Shown: piece after piece, positions 9,887 through 21,679 of the stretch
Layout: each line of letters starts with the position of its first letter
Numbering within the stretch: the first letter of the stretch is position 1
Source of the DNA: Adiantum capillus-veneris
Taxonomy: Eukaryota > Streptophyta > Polypodiopsida > Polypodiales > Pteridaceae
DNA length: 58,000 bases
Direction: 5' to 3'
Assembly: GCA_014529385.2 (NCBI GenBank)
Contig: CM043965.1
Coordinates: 17,997,912-18,055,911, forward strand
The notes under the pieces: model-generated
Databases searched by the model: none
Seen by the model: the letters and a program-made list of their open reading frames with translations, nothing else
Told to the model about the DNA's origin: nothing
Program-made: the position numbers and the translations under genes

Positions 9887-12800
9887 ATGCACTTACGCTC
9901 TGGGCGGGTGCTAGAACACGAGCATATTGAGGGTGCCTCTGTTCATACGGACACCCATTACCCATCCACGATAAGCTCTAGACCCTCAGCGGGGACACAA
10001 GGTAGCACCACCCAAGACCCTAAAATAGCCGCTAGTGATTCCTCCTCCGACTCAGAAATCATGGAAGCATACCCTACCCAAAACACTGAGAGAGAAGGCC
10101 ATGCACCTCCCGAAGCTCCACAGCCTAGTACTAGTATGTTTAGCCGTTTCATGGAAACATTAGGTAGAGCTACTCGCTCGGAACCTGATGCAAATGAAGC
10201 ACACGAAGGGGGTGGGGAAGTGGACTCTCCTTTCACATCGCACGTGGACCCCACACCCCCAAAGAGTGTCCATGTGGATATCCTACCAACTTCTTACCAA
10301 GAAGGCCCTGTTGAGCTGCCTCCTTCAGAAGTTCCCTCTAGAGTACCGTTGGTGGCAAGTAAAACCACGGGGAGCAACATTGCTTCTACCTCACAAGAAA
10401 CCGTTAACACGTCGACTCTAGAAGGATTGTTCATTAATGATCATTGGACATACGACCTCCACACTGAGGTGTTGACGGATCTACACTCTGGCCACGCCTA
10501 CCATGTAGGATGGATAGAGATTGTACAATCCACCTCTAGTGCCACGAGCATCGAAGATCAACAGAAAATGATCTGTAATGTTATCCATGGCATTATTCAA
10601 TCAGAAAGGCAAAACCGAGGGGTAAATATACTCTCAACTGGCCCCATGAGATTTCTGGATACGAGCAAGGCTCAACAGCCTACTCTATCTCAAATGGAGA
10701 CTCCTCTAATGAGCCCCATGGACCCATCTTACGTCATTTCACCTGGGGTCTCTATGCAATCTGAGCCTCCGAGCGAAAACTTTAGCTTCCCTAACTTGGC
10801 TCAACCCTCTATTAAGGAAAACACAGTGCTCACTCCAGGGATAAGCCTGACAGAGAATGTACCGATGACATCTACGGTTAGCGCAGTGCCACTACCTAGT
10901 GTCGTAGTACCTAATATGGGGCCTCGACCGTATGTGCCTCTAGCCCCTTATGCACACATGGCCCCCACACCTCCAATTGTACCACTTGCTTATGCTCCTC
11001 GAGTGCCGCTCCCTAGCCCTTATCCGAGTGGACCTATGCCCGGTTATGTTCCATATCCTGCATCATCCACACATATGCCAAGACCGGTACCCGTTCCTCT
11101 CCCACATATGATTCCAAGAGTACCTCCACCGGCCCTGCCTCCTCACATAGGTGACTTGGCAGCGTTTGCTCAAACCATAGGTCGATCTATCGCGGAAAAT
11201 ATGCGTCATGCATCTGATAGAGAGCCTAGAAGTAAGGCAGTACAAATTGCCAAACTCACGCAAAAATTCAATGGGGACGAAGATGCTAGGAAACACATTG
11301 AAGTGTTTGAACAAGTATGTGATTCCTTAGGGGAACGCAACGAACTACATAAGTGCAATGCCTTAAGCTTGACATTAAGTGGGAAGGCTGGAGATTGGTA
11401 TAGGACCCTAAGGGTGGACGAGAAAACAATCTACCCTACCCTTCGAAGGTTGTTTCTAAAGGAGTACATACGAGAAGGTGTGCTTTGGGGTGTAGCATCT
11501 CAGCTACAGAAGGCCGAACGTAAGGAAGGAGAGTCAGTAAGGGACTTCATTAGTCGTCTAAAGCACTTAAACTCTCGTTGCCCTGTAAATGAGCGCTTCA
11601 ACAATAACCAACTGCTTGATCGATTCATTCGAGGGTTGAGGAATGAAGGAATCTATAATGGACTAGTGATTAGAGGTATCACAACCTGGGAAGATGTCAC
11701 TGCCAATGCAATCCAATTAGAGGACAACTTGATGATAGCAGGCATGAGGGTGTCTACTGACACGAGATCCACTAGCTCACAAGCCATTGAGTATGAACCC
11801 ATGACTGCAAAGCCCATTGCCAATGAGCCAAAGGTATTTGAGACATTCTTGGCAGACCTCACCAAGGCAATCCAAGAGTCTCTTAAGGATAATCGACCCC
11901 CTCAAAATAGTCACATGTATCCAAGAAGGGAGCAACAATGGTGTTCCATTTGCTTAGGTCCACATAGCACTAGTGAGTGCCCTACGTTTAGAGTAAAATT
12001 TAATGGAACTTGCAACGCATGTGGTAGGTATGGTCACCAAGCTAAGGATTGTTTAATGATCAAACGTATGATGGCAAATAGACCACCTGTAGCTTGGACG
12101 GATGCACCTCGAGCTCCTGTATTGATGCCTGCTCCACCTGTTGAGCAACTACCGCAACACATGGTCCCTAGATCTCAAAATGTTGTACAAGCTACACCGT
12201 TACCACCTCCTGTGCTAGGACCGCAGCCCCCGCATCCAAGAGTCGCCCCTATGAACCAAGTGGGTTGCGAGCCATCAAATGCTTATGAAGATGGCTGTGA
12301 GGAGGAAATAGACACTAGTATTGCCTACGGACTTGATACATTGGAAGAATGTCCTATATACTACATGGAAGATTGTTGGGGACAAGTCAAGCCGGTTTAT
12401 CAAGCTACTGCTCTCGCATCCAGAGGTCAAAATATCAACACCCAGGCTAGGAGGCCACCTCTTCAATGCTACGAGTGTGGTGGACCACATCGAGTAGCGG
12501 AGTGCCCTATTAGGCTGCAAAAGAATGCTGCACAGATGCAAATGAATCAAGGGAGCACGTTTGCAATGCCAATACTCACATGTAATCGTTGTGGCATAGA
12601 TCACTTGATTGCCCAATGCCCCTATAACCCAAATGCGCCTAAAATCACACCCCTGAATTTGGTCGAAATTGCTAGTGTGACATCGCCAATACCACCCGTC
12701 GCACCCGCTTATGCGATTACACGGTCCATGCTTCAAGGGCCAGGACATATCCTCGAAGAGAGAGATACCGCGTCAATTATCCAAGCAAAGAAAAAGAAGA

Positions 12801-13000
12801 CACGAAGGAAGAAGTCGCAGAATACGGAAAATTCAAAGCCAAGTTCCAAAACAAACATAGGAACAGGAGATGACCCCGTGTATATGAATGACCTCGAGGA
12901 TGATTCAGATTCAGTCGAGACAATGGAGACTAGAACCAATACCACAAAGGGAAAGACCGACAAAGAAAACCGTAACATGGAACCAAATGAAAACGAATAA
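9887..13000 (+). CDS. gag: Gag polyprotein of element A
   Basis: An uninterrupted 1,037-codon ORF from the first ATG after the leader. It starts M-H-L-R-S-G-R, close to the M-F-L-R-S-G-K start of element D. Residues 1-330 are acidic and low in recognisable domains. Residues about 330-430 are Pro-rich, with repeated VPLP/APYA-like segments. A Retrotrans_gag capsid region occupies about 440-620, recognised by GDWYRTL, a LFLKEY segment and FIRGLRNEG. Zinc-knuckle-like segments follow: CSICLGPH near 685, a canonical C-x2-C-x4-H-x4-C (CNACGRYGHQAKDC) near 710, CYECGGPH near 864 and CNRCGIDH near 903. The last 60 residues are Lys-rich and acidic. Gag should assemble particles and package RNA in the cytoplasm. 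The intact frame suggests recent selection or activity. It is longer than most plant Gags. Confidence 0.93.
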   Translation: MHLRSGRVLEHEHIEGASVHTDTHYPSTISSRPSAGTQGSTTQDPKIAASDSSSDSEIMEAYPTQNTEREGHAPPEAPQPSTSMFSRFMETLGRATRSEPDANEAHEGGGEVDSPFTSHVDPTPPKSVHVDILPTSYQEGPVELPPSEVPSRVPLVASKTTGSNIASTSQETVNTSTLEGLFINDHWTYDLHTEVLTDLHSGHAYHVGWIEIVQSTSSATSIEDQQKMICNVIHGIIQSERQNRGVNILSTGPMRFLDTSKAQQPTLSQMETPLMSPMDPSYVISPGVSMQSEPPSENFSFPNLAQPSIKENTVLTPGISLTENVPMTSTVSAVPLPSVVVPNMGPRPYVPLAPYAHMAPTPPIVPLAYAPRVPLPSPYPSGPMPGYVPYPASSTHMPRPVPVPLPHMIPRVPPPALPPHIGDLAAFAQTIGRSIAENMRHASDREPRSKAVQIAKLTQKFNGDEDARKHIEVFEQVCDSLGERNELHKCNALSLTLSGKAGDWYRTLRVDEKTIYPTLRRLFLKEYIREGVLWGVASQLQKAERKEGESVRDFISRLKHLNSRCPVNERFNNNQLLDRFIRGLRNEGIYNGLVIRGITTWEDVTANAIQLEDNLMIAGMRVSTDTRSTSSQAIEYEPMTAKPIANEPKVFETFLADLTKAIQESLKDNRPPQNSHMYPRREQQWCSICLGPHSTSECPTFRVKFNGTCNACGRYGHQAKDCLMIKRMMANRPPVAWTDAPRAPVLMPAPPVEQLPQHMVPRSQNVVQATPLPPPVLGPQPPHPRVAPMNQVGCEPSNAYEDGCEEEIDTSIAYGLDTLEECPIYYMEDCWGQVKPVYQATALASRGQNINTQARRPPLQCYECGGPHRVAECPIRLQKNAAQMQMNQGSTFAMPILTCNRCGIDHLIAQCPYNPNAPKITPLNLVEIASVTSPIPPVAPAYAITRSMLQGPGHILEERDTASIIQAKKKKTRRKKSQNTENSKPSSKTNIGTGDDPVYMNDLEDDSDSVETMETRTNTTKGKTDKENRNMEPNENE

Positions 13001-13035
13001 GAGAAAACCATAAAGAGCCTCTGAAAACACCACAA

Positions 13036-13389
13036 GTGTTTCCAAATCCAATCCAAGACCCCCAAGATAAACCGCAGGGGCAAAAAGGGAAGAATCGTAA
13101 AAAGAAGATTGGGACGTACCCAAACCCTGTAGACGAGATTAAGCAGGTGAAACATCTAAGAGGTTTAGTGGAGGAGACTCAAAGGAAACTAGAACCAGAA
13201 CCCATGCATGTCAAAATTCATGACACAGTGTTTCCTACGCAAGTTCATCCACCCCACATGAACCATAGACCGTTAGCCATATCTAGTATCATCCAAGAAG
13301 GGAGTGAGGACAGGACATCAGAAAGTGAGCATACACCCTTCTTGTTGGAAAGGATGTTTAACGAAGGAATACCTGATCCCATTGAGTAA
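13036..13389 (+). pseudogene. Upstream part of the element A protease frame, ended by a TAA
   Basis: It is in the same frame as the protease ORF at 13447-14958 and separated from it only by TAA at 13387-13389. The frame between stop and protease ORF is open. It differs from the gag frame, so expression would need a frameshift or re-initiation. The sequence is Lys/Pro-rich and no domain is recognised. The first ATG is at 13204. It is most simply the N-terminal linker of the protease polyprotein carrying one nonsense mutation. Confidence 0.6.
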
Positions 13390-13446
13390 TATGAGATTCC
13401 ATCCTCACCAGTTCCTAGTCAAGGACCTACACCTTGCAAAACGCCA

Positions 13447-14958
13447 ATGAATGTTGCCAAACTAGTGGATTTCATGTCTTCTGAGGTCCGAACCACGATC
13501 ATAGCAAAGCTGTCTGGAGATCCTGAGTTATTCCTTGCACTTCGAGCATTCCTTAACGGAGAGCTACAAACGGGATTACCGCAGTGTGCGCAACCAAATA
13601 GGCCTGACTCGATTATGATTGATGAGGAAAATCATGTGCAATCACTTGACTTAGATGGACACGAGTCTGTGATCGAGGTACCCATTAACGAATTAGGGCA
13701 GCATTTTGAAGGCGACGAGTCTAATGCGACCCTACCCATCACTACCAAGGGATTAACTATAAAGGGAATTCTTGATGGTGGTGCGGGAGTTAGCATCGTT
13801 ACAAAAGATTATTGGGAATCCATGGGAAAACCCCGCCTCAGTGTTACTAACATTGTGGTAAAGATGGCAAATGGTACCATAGCCAAACCTATGGGGATGC
13901 TCAAGGATCTTAAGATCAAAGTTCTAGGACACAAGGTACGACATACGTTCATTGTAATGGATTTCTCTAAACACCTTATGTCATATGAAATGATTTTAGG
14001 ACGACCATTCATGAGGGAAGCACAAATGGTTCACGATTGGTCTAAAAATCATGTCTATTTGCAATTCCAAGACTCTGTCCTTAGAGTGGATTTGGTGACT
14101 GGTAAGGTACACCCCTTAGGGAGTAAAACCATTATTGATCATCGCTCTGACACCACAGTTCACTCGGCCCCACTACAATATTGTTACACTTGTAAGAAGG
14201 ATACAGACATTGGCCAAGATTCTCCTTACATGGATGTGTTACCGGGTATGACGGAATCAGACAATGTGGATTGGGTCCACCTAGCATCAACCATAGACAC
14301 TTGGGGAAATAGGGGGATGACCTGGGTAACACCTGAGGGGGATGAAATGCCTATACCCTTAAATATGCTACAAGCAATGCATATCGCTTTCGACAAGACT
14401 CATCCTAATGTAACGAAGAAAACATACAAGTGGGTCCCTAAAGCTTCTTTAGCGACCATAGCTAGTGCTAAAAAACGGAAACCTAGTAAGAACCGTACCA
14501 CTCACTCCAAGAAATGTAAAGAAACACTGCGTTGGATTCCTAAACGACTATTGGAAGCCCAAGGATACTATCAAGGAAATGATCAAATCTGGGTGCCAAA
14601 ACGTAGATTGTGCTCTTACCTATCACCTGACCCAAGTGAGCCCAATCCTGTGGCTCCAAAACAAATTGAAAATCGCGGAAAGGAAAAAATCATGGAATGT
14701 TACACACCCGTTCTAGAGCTAGTTTGGGTACCAAAGAAAGAACGATTTGTTCCACCTAGCTCAGGAAGGGGGAAATCAAATGAAGCTTCTTGCTCTTCAT
14801 GTAATTCCTATATGCAAATAGAAGCTTTACACAACCTCCACCTACCATGTACATATCCATCCAAGCACGAAAGAGTTTGCACCTTCCGGGTAAGTTCACC
14901 ACCTACAACAACTTCAAATAAAATCCTGGGAGAGTACCTTACCACCCTTACAACTTGA
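13447..14958 (+). CDS. Protease and W-x-P-K repeat protein of element A
   Basis: 503 codons from ATG. Residues about 95-200 form a retropepsin-like domain: active-site segment ILDGGAGVSIV (D-G-G in place of the usual D-S/T-G) and the C-terminal motif MILGRPFM near residue 180. The same pair occurs in the element D protease (ILDSGAGVAIA and IILG). After residue 320 comes a basic region with four W-[VI]-P-K motifs (KWVPKA, RWIPKR, IWVPKR, VWVPKK). Such motifs in D lie downstream of integrase instead. No RT motif follows. A different frame stays open to about 15060, just before a polypurine tract, which suggests a frameshift near the C-terminus. Likely role: Gag processing. The role of the W-x-P-K tail is unknown. 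Confidence 0.82.
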   Translation: MNVAKLVDFMSSEVRTTIIAKLSGDPELFLALRAFLNGELQTGLPQCAQPNRPDSIMIDEENHVQSLDLDGHESVIEVPINELGQHFEGDESNATLPITTKGLTIKGILDGGAGVSIVTKDYWESMGKPRLSVTNIVVKMANGTIAKPMGMLKDLKIKVLGHKVRHTFIVMDFSKHLMSYEMILGRPFMREAQMVHDWSKNHVYLQFQDSVLRVDLVTGKVHPLGSKTIIDHRSDTTVHSAPLQYCYTCKKDTDIGQDSPYMDVLPGMTESDNVDWVHLASTIDTWGNRGMTWVTPEGDEMPIPLNMLQAMHIAFDKTHPNVTKKTYKWVPKASLATIASAKKRKPSKNRTTHSKKCKETLRWIPKRLLEAQGYYQGNDQIWVPKRRLCSYLSPDPSEPNPVAPKQIENRGKEKIMECYTPVLELVWVPKKERFVPPSSGRGKSNEASCSSCNSYMQIEALHNLHLPCTYPSKHERVCTFRVSSPPTTTSNKILGEYLTTLTT

Positions 14959-15070
14959 CGAGGCACCTAGGGTAATAGAAAACTACTGGCAAAAATCCTC
15001 ACCTATTATCAACTGGAACAATTGGTTTCAAAGGGTGACAAGCTCATTTCAAACGGTATGATCTACCCAA

Positions 15071-15094
15071 GGAAGGGGGGAGTGTTTGCTGACA
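15071..15094 (+). repeat. Internal polypurine tract plus LTR-start fossil in element A
   Basis: GGAAGGGGGGAG at 15071-15082 is followed at once by TGTTTGCTGACA. The element D polypurine tract and LTR start read GGAAGGGGGGAG then TGTTTGGCGGACA. The site lies right after the coding region of A but 1.6 kb before its real 3' LTR, so it looks like the former 3' end of an ancestral element. Confidence 0.7.
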
Positions 15095-16674
15095 GTCATC
15101 ATTCATTTGTTTCCCTCTCAACCTTTTTCCCTGACCTCTCAATTCCAATCTTAGGGAATGTACATATAAAGCTTTATACTGAAAAAAATAAATAAAGAGC
15201 AAGAGCAATTAGCAAACGAGTATGCACATTAAAGTCAAAACATTGACTCAGACCTACACATGTCACATTTGGTACAGTGAAACAGAAACCTATGCCATGA
15301 AACACCTTTGATCCTCATCACTTGAGTGATGGAGGGTAGGTAAGATTAGTACGATAGGAGTGTTTCTGTTTTAGAGTTGAGTGATTAGCGAAGTTCTCTT
15401 TTCCCACTGATGTGCCTCCTAGAGGTATTGTTTGTGTTTCATAGTGTGTACAGGAGCGTGTTGCTATTGATAGGATTTGGACCTTCATGGAACCTTTCTC
15501 TCGTTCACACTTCAAATCAAGCGCGACCATCAACACAAACAGGTGTTTCTTGTCCATTAGCATTGCCCTTATCTTTTTTGCATCCATGTTTGTCTGCTTT
15601 GATTGTGACTGGTAGCATAATATTCAGTGCATTTGCTTAGTATTAAACATTTAATTCAATGCAATCTTTTGTCATAATCACTTGTCTAGGTTTAAAAATC
15701 AAGCAGTCCGACTAAGCTAGTTTGACCAAGCTAGGTATTAGAAATCTTCTCTTAATACCATGGGGAATGCCTTCCTAATAAGCAATGGTTACTTAGGTTC
15801 TTAATCCGATTTAGGCAGCATTGTATGAAATGTACTAGGGCTTTCTAGTGGGCTTAACCCTATTGACCTTTAGCTTAAGTATTATAAAGGGAGTTTACTA
15901 ATGTGATGAGCCTGGGGAATGTAACAGTGTTATATGACCCCCCAAAGTTACAAAATGTAAATGCTGAAAATGAACAAACAAAAAATTAAAGTGCCACAAT
16001 GTAAAATTTTAAGCTGGAAGAGAAATCTCGGCTTGATTTGGTACTTCACTCACATGTATTGCCTATGGTACTAGAGCCCTAGAGGTTCCCAGTGTGGGCG
16101 CTTTTCCTTGAAAAGCAAAAAACCCAAGGCATACAAAATAAGCACCCACTTCATAATTGAATCACTGTGAAAAGACTTTGGGGGGTCAAAGAAAAAGTAA
16201 TCAGTCAGGCGATGATTTCATGAGAAATTCCTTTTATGGTAGCTTAACTACAAGGTTTTCTAGATATAGCCTCTAGTCAGCCCTTGAACATGAATACTTG
16301 GCTCTCGCGATTAAACAACTTAATTGACCACAGAAAATTAAGAAGCTTACCCATGGTATTAATATTCGATCTCTAGTGCTTTTCGACCGTCAAATTAGCG
16401 ACCCCAGACTTGTTTAATTTTTTGCCTTTACATCTGTTTATGCATTTGATTACATTGCAATTTAATGTTCATTGCTAACAAATTGTTTGAAATTCTTTGA
16501 CCAATCAATTTGTCTACCTAAAACTGCATATGCTTTTTAAGAGAATGCAATTACTGTGCCAATCTTGTTTGATTTTGCAGTGACTGAAGAAGGCTAAGGA
16601 CATTCATCTCAAATGCTCTTCCACCTCGACGAACCATCTTCAACTCAATAGCTTCCGAGGACGGAATCTACATC
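15095..16674 (+). other. Non-coding 3' region of element A
   Basis: About 1.6 kb without any ORF resembling a retrotransposon or host protein. Composition is ordinary, without microsatellites. The short ORFs at 15318-15587 (minus) and 15410-15640 (plus) are mutual shadows. It could be 3' UTR, or sequence acquired when the ancestral end at about 15083 was bypassed. Confidence 0.6.
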
Positions 16675-16687
16675 AGGAAGGGGGGCA
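16675..16687 (+). promoter_or_regulatory. Functional polypurine tract of element A
   Basis: AGGAAGGGGGGCA lies directly before the TG of the 3' LTR. This is the expected plus-strand primer position in reverse transcription. Confidence 0.9.
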
Positions 16688-16983
16688 TGTTAACCCTCAC
16701 GGCACACGGACACCCATCACCTACGATGGACGCGTATTATGTATTTGGTAGAGTCAGGTACCGGGCTTGTCGGACCAATAGGGAAAGGTAGAGTGATCGC
16801 CGATGAGAGGCGCACTTTAACTTGGACATTCAAGGGATTAGTTGGTTAAGCATGGGCGCCCAAGTGTGAATGGGGTGAGCTCCTATAAAAGCCAACTAAA
16901 CCTAATTTTTAGTCATTCTCTCATTTGTGCAATTGAAGAGTGCTCTTGCTCCATCTCCATCTTCTTCTTCTTCTTCACCTCCT

Positions 16984-17017
<34 letters not shown>

Positions 17018-17268
17018 GGAGAGTGTGTGTGCGATCGAGCATTACGAAGGCACGACGGCGGCGAAGCGGTTGAGCGCGGCACGACTGCAGCTTCTTCTTC
17101 ATCGCGGCGAGGAATCCACCACGAAGGCGAGCGTAGAGCGGTGAGTGACACACCCTTTGTTTTCTTGAGCTTGCTAGTTTAGGCTTGTTGTGTGCTTGGA
17201 GCCGTTTGTGGCTCGCATACGGTGTATTGGCAAGTCCCTTGCTTCGACAGTGCGGCAAGGAGCGCACA
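16688..17268 (+). repeat. 3' LTR of element A
   Basis: 581 bp, TGTTAACCC to GCGCACA, with TATAAAA at 16884-16890. It is nearly identical to 8690-9270 and followed by ATATC at 17269-17273, the right copy of the target duplication. Confidence 0.96.
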
Positions 17269-17273
17269 ATATC

Positions 17274-17483
17274 TTCATCTTTTGCTTGTCTTGGTTCTCT
17301 TTCCTATCTCTAGGTGCTTGGTTCTTCAGCTGGTCTCCCATTTCTTGATCTTTTTTAGTTTTCTTAATTATAGCTGCTCAATCTAGAGATGTTTCTTCAC
17401 GGAGATTTCTCTCCTGAGTTTGTTAAGGGATTGGTGATAATCTGGTATGCTGGACTACCAACTCCTTGGTAGTAGGTGTGGTT

Positions 17484-17548
<65 letters not shown>

Positions 17549-17593
17549 GTTTGTTTGTTTGTCTGTCTGTCTGTCTATCTGTCTGTCTATCTA

Positions 17594-17680
<87 letters not shown>

Positions 17681-17877
17681 CATACCAACCCTACTAGTAG
17701 TACATCTTCTTGAGGGTTCTTTGTTCTAAGTTTTTTGGGGACGGGTTACTTGAACTCCTCACAGTCTCCTCAAAGACCTCTTTCACCTCTCAAATACTTC
17801 CTTATCCCTCTCTAGCTAGTCACCTTGTTGTCATGGCTCCTCAACTTTGACAAGTGGTGGCACCTTTGCGTGCTTGC
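17274..17877. repeat. Element A right flank with compound microsatellite
   Basis: Between about 17483 and 17676 the sequence runs (TC)n, (AT)n, (TTTG/TCTG/TATC)n, (TC)n, (AT)n. The surrounding sequence holds no gene. Long Tyr-Ile and Ser-Leu ORFs here are artefacts of the dinucleotides. Confidence 0.9.
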
Positions 17878-20302
<2,425 letters not shown>

Positions 20303-20304
20303 TT

Positions 20305-20321
20305 TGGTGTCCCCACTGAGG
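20305..20321 (+). promoter_or_regulatory. Putative primer binding site of element B
   Basis: TGGTGTCCCCACTGAGG begins TGG and lies two bases after a TG...CA-compatible LTR end. It resembles the tRNA-Arg type site of some plant Ty3/gypsy elements, but I cannot confirm the tRNA from the sequence alone. Confidence 0.45.
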
Positions 20322-20377
20322 AAGGCTTCTAAGAAACATTCATTTTACAATGCTGAAAGCAACGCACCTCATCAATC

Positions 20378-20635
20378 ATGGACGAATGGCTGAAGGAATT
20401 TTCTAGCTGCAGGACGAAAGAGGAGGAGACTAAGGAGGCACTAGCTGCCTTCGTTGAAGGACTACTGCCAGGCTATAGTGTCGTCAGTATTCAAGAGGTA
20501 AGCTCCCCATCTTGTGTTTCTCGTTCGAACCAAAAATTGAGAGCATTAGGTGGGAGGTCTATGAAGTGCTATCACTATAGTCAACCAAAACATATTGTCA
20601 ATGAGTGCCAGCAACAAAGGCAGCGAAGGGGCTAA
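20378..20635 (+). pseudogene. Short ORF with a broken zinc knuckle, element B leader
   Basis: 85 codons from ATG. The C-terminal third contains C-Y-H-Y-x4-H-x4-C, which is a C-x2-C-x4-H-x4-C knuckle with the second Cys changed to Tyr. The rest is acidic and then Ser/Arg-rich. It looks like the tail of a Gag, but it lies more than 1 kb upstream of the main gag of B. It may therefore be a fragment of another element trapped in the leader, or part of an upstream ORF. Confidence 0.4.
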
Positions 20636-20812
20636 AATCGTCTACATCGACATTCACCGTGAAGAAGCCATCCATATCAAAGGAGGAAAGAAAACGGTAA
20701 GGACTCTCTTCCTTAAGGAAACTTCAATCAAAGTTATAACCTTTACTACAAAATGGCCTAAAGGAGCTGCTCCAGCCAAAGGTAAGGAAAGGCTAAGCTA
20801 GTCTGGAAACAC

Positions 20813-21169
20813 ATGACCCCAAAGGGAGAAGCATCTGGCCAAGCAAGTGCTTCAAGCTCAGAGAGTGGGGTCGTACCCAGCTTGCCAAAGAGGAAGTCAT
20901 CCGAAGCTAAGCGGCGAAAGGTCGCCTACCGATTCGCGCGACGCATGCGAGTACTACTAGTCCACTTTGACAATCCTGAAGAAGAAGTGGTAAGAAGGTT
21001 CCCATGTACTAAGGAAGAGTGTTTCGGCTACTGCTCTTACTGTTTTGGAAGACGGGTAGAGGGTCTTCCTCCTCTCCCTGTACAACTTATCCTGAAGAAT
21101 CTCTCCACCATGGGTGAAACCCAGTGGGCTGGAGACGAGTTGCAGCTGAATGGATTGGAATTCATGTAA
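20813..21169 (+). CDS. Hypothetical ORF in the element B leader
   Basis: 118 codons, starting Ser-rich and then basic (KRKSSEAKRRK, a possible nuclear localisation signal), followed by a Cys-rich stretch around residues 64-77 (CTKEECFGYCSYC). I recognise no domain. It sits between primer site and gag, where Tat/Ogre-like elements carry an extra ORF, but there is no direct evidence that it is one. It could be random. Confidence 0.3.
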   Translation: MTPKGEASGQASASSSESGVVPSLPKRKSSEAKRRKVAYRFARRMRVLLVHFDNPEEEVVRRFPCTKEECFGYCSYCFGRRVEGLPPLPVQLILKNLSTMGETQWAGDELQLNGLEFM

Positions 21170-21679
21170 CATGCCGACTACTATAATTATCTATAGTTGT
21201 TGCTAGCCAAAACGTTGGGAGTGGTCAGACGAGTCACCATCACCCCGTACGTGCTGAGCGACGAAGGAAAGGTAGAGCCCATGAAAGGGGACGACCTCCT
21301 GTGGATGTGCCGACTCATCAACACTGGCACGATAAGAGTATAAGTAAGTACTCCACCCTCTGTGCATGATGGAAAACGGGCCGACAATATTCCCGTTTAA
21401 ATTCCTGTAGCATATGTATGTGAATATCTATGTAGATAGGAAAATCTTCTACCAAGAGAAGATCGTGTACCTATTCGGTGCAGCGGTGCTAGGAGGAATC
21501 CTTAATTCCCCAAACCCTATCATTATCCCCATATTGGATTACCACCATTCCTTCAATGTTTCTATCTTTATCTTGTTTTAATCTATCCACCCAACTCTGT
21601 AAAAAGCCGCTATCAGCTGCTACTATTGTTAGTATAATATAAAAGAAAAAAAAAGTTTGTAATTTCCTAAGTCACTACC

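Larger units (their letters stand above)
8690..17268 (+). mobile_element. Element A: intact, young Ty3/gypsy-type retrotransposon lacking RT, RNase H and integrase
   Basis: 8,579 bp with identical-length 581-bp LTRs, a tRNA-Asp primer site, gag, a protease region, a polypurine tract before the 3' LTR and a perfect ATATC duplication. By eye the two LTRs differ at three substitutions plus a compensating GT/GA microsatellite shift, so the insertion is recent. No RT, RNase H or integrase motif occurs in any frame between protease and 3' LTR. It must be non-autonomous and need those enzymes from another element. Similarities to element D (protease, W-x-P-K repeats, PPT, primer site) make a D-like helper plausible. 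It resembles the published idea of gag-bearing non-autonomous elements (TR-GAG), with a protease added. Confidence 0.92.

Noticed and set aside
10188-12748. Alternative-frame and antisense ORFs inside the element A gag
   Set aside because: The gag frame has continuous capsid and knuckle motifs over 1,037 codons. The others are shadows.
16940-17182. Leu- and Arg/Glu-rich ORF in the 3' LTR of element A
   Set aside because: It lies in the LTR leader and microsatellite. The same frame in the 5' LTR differs because of the dinucleotide shift.
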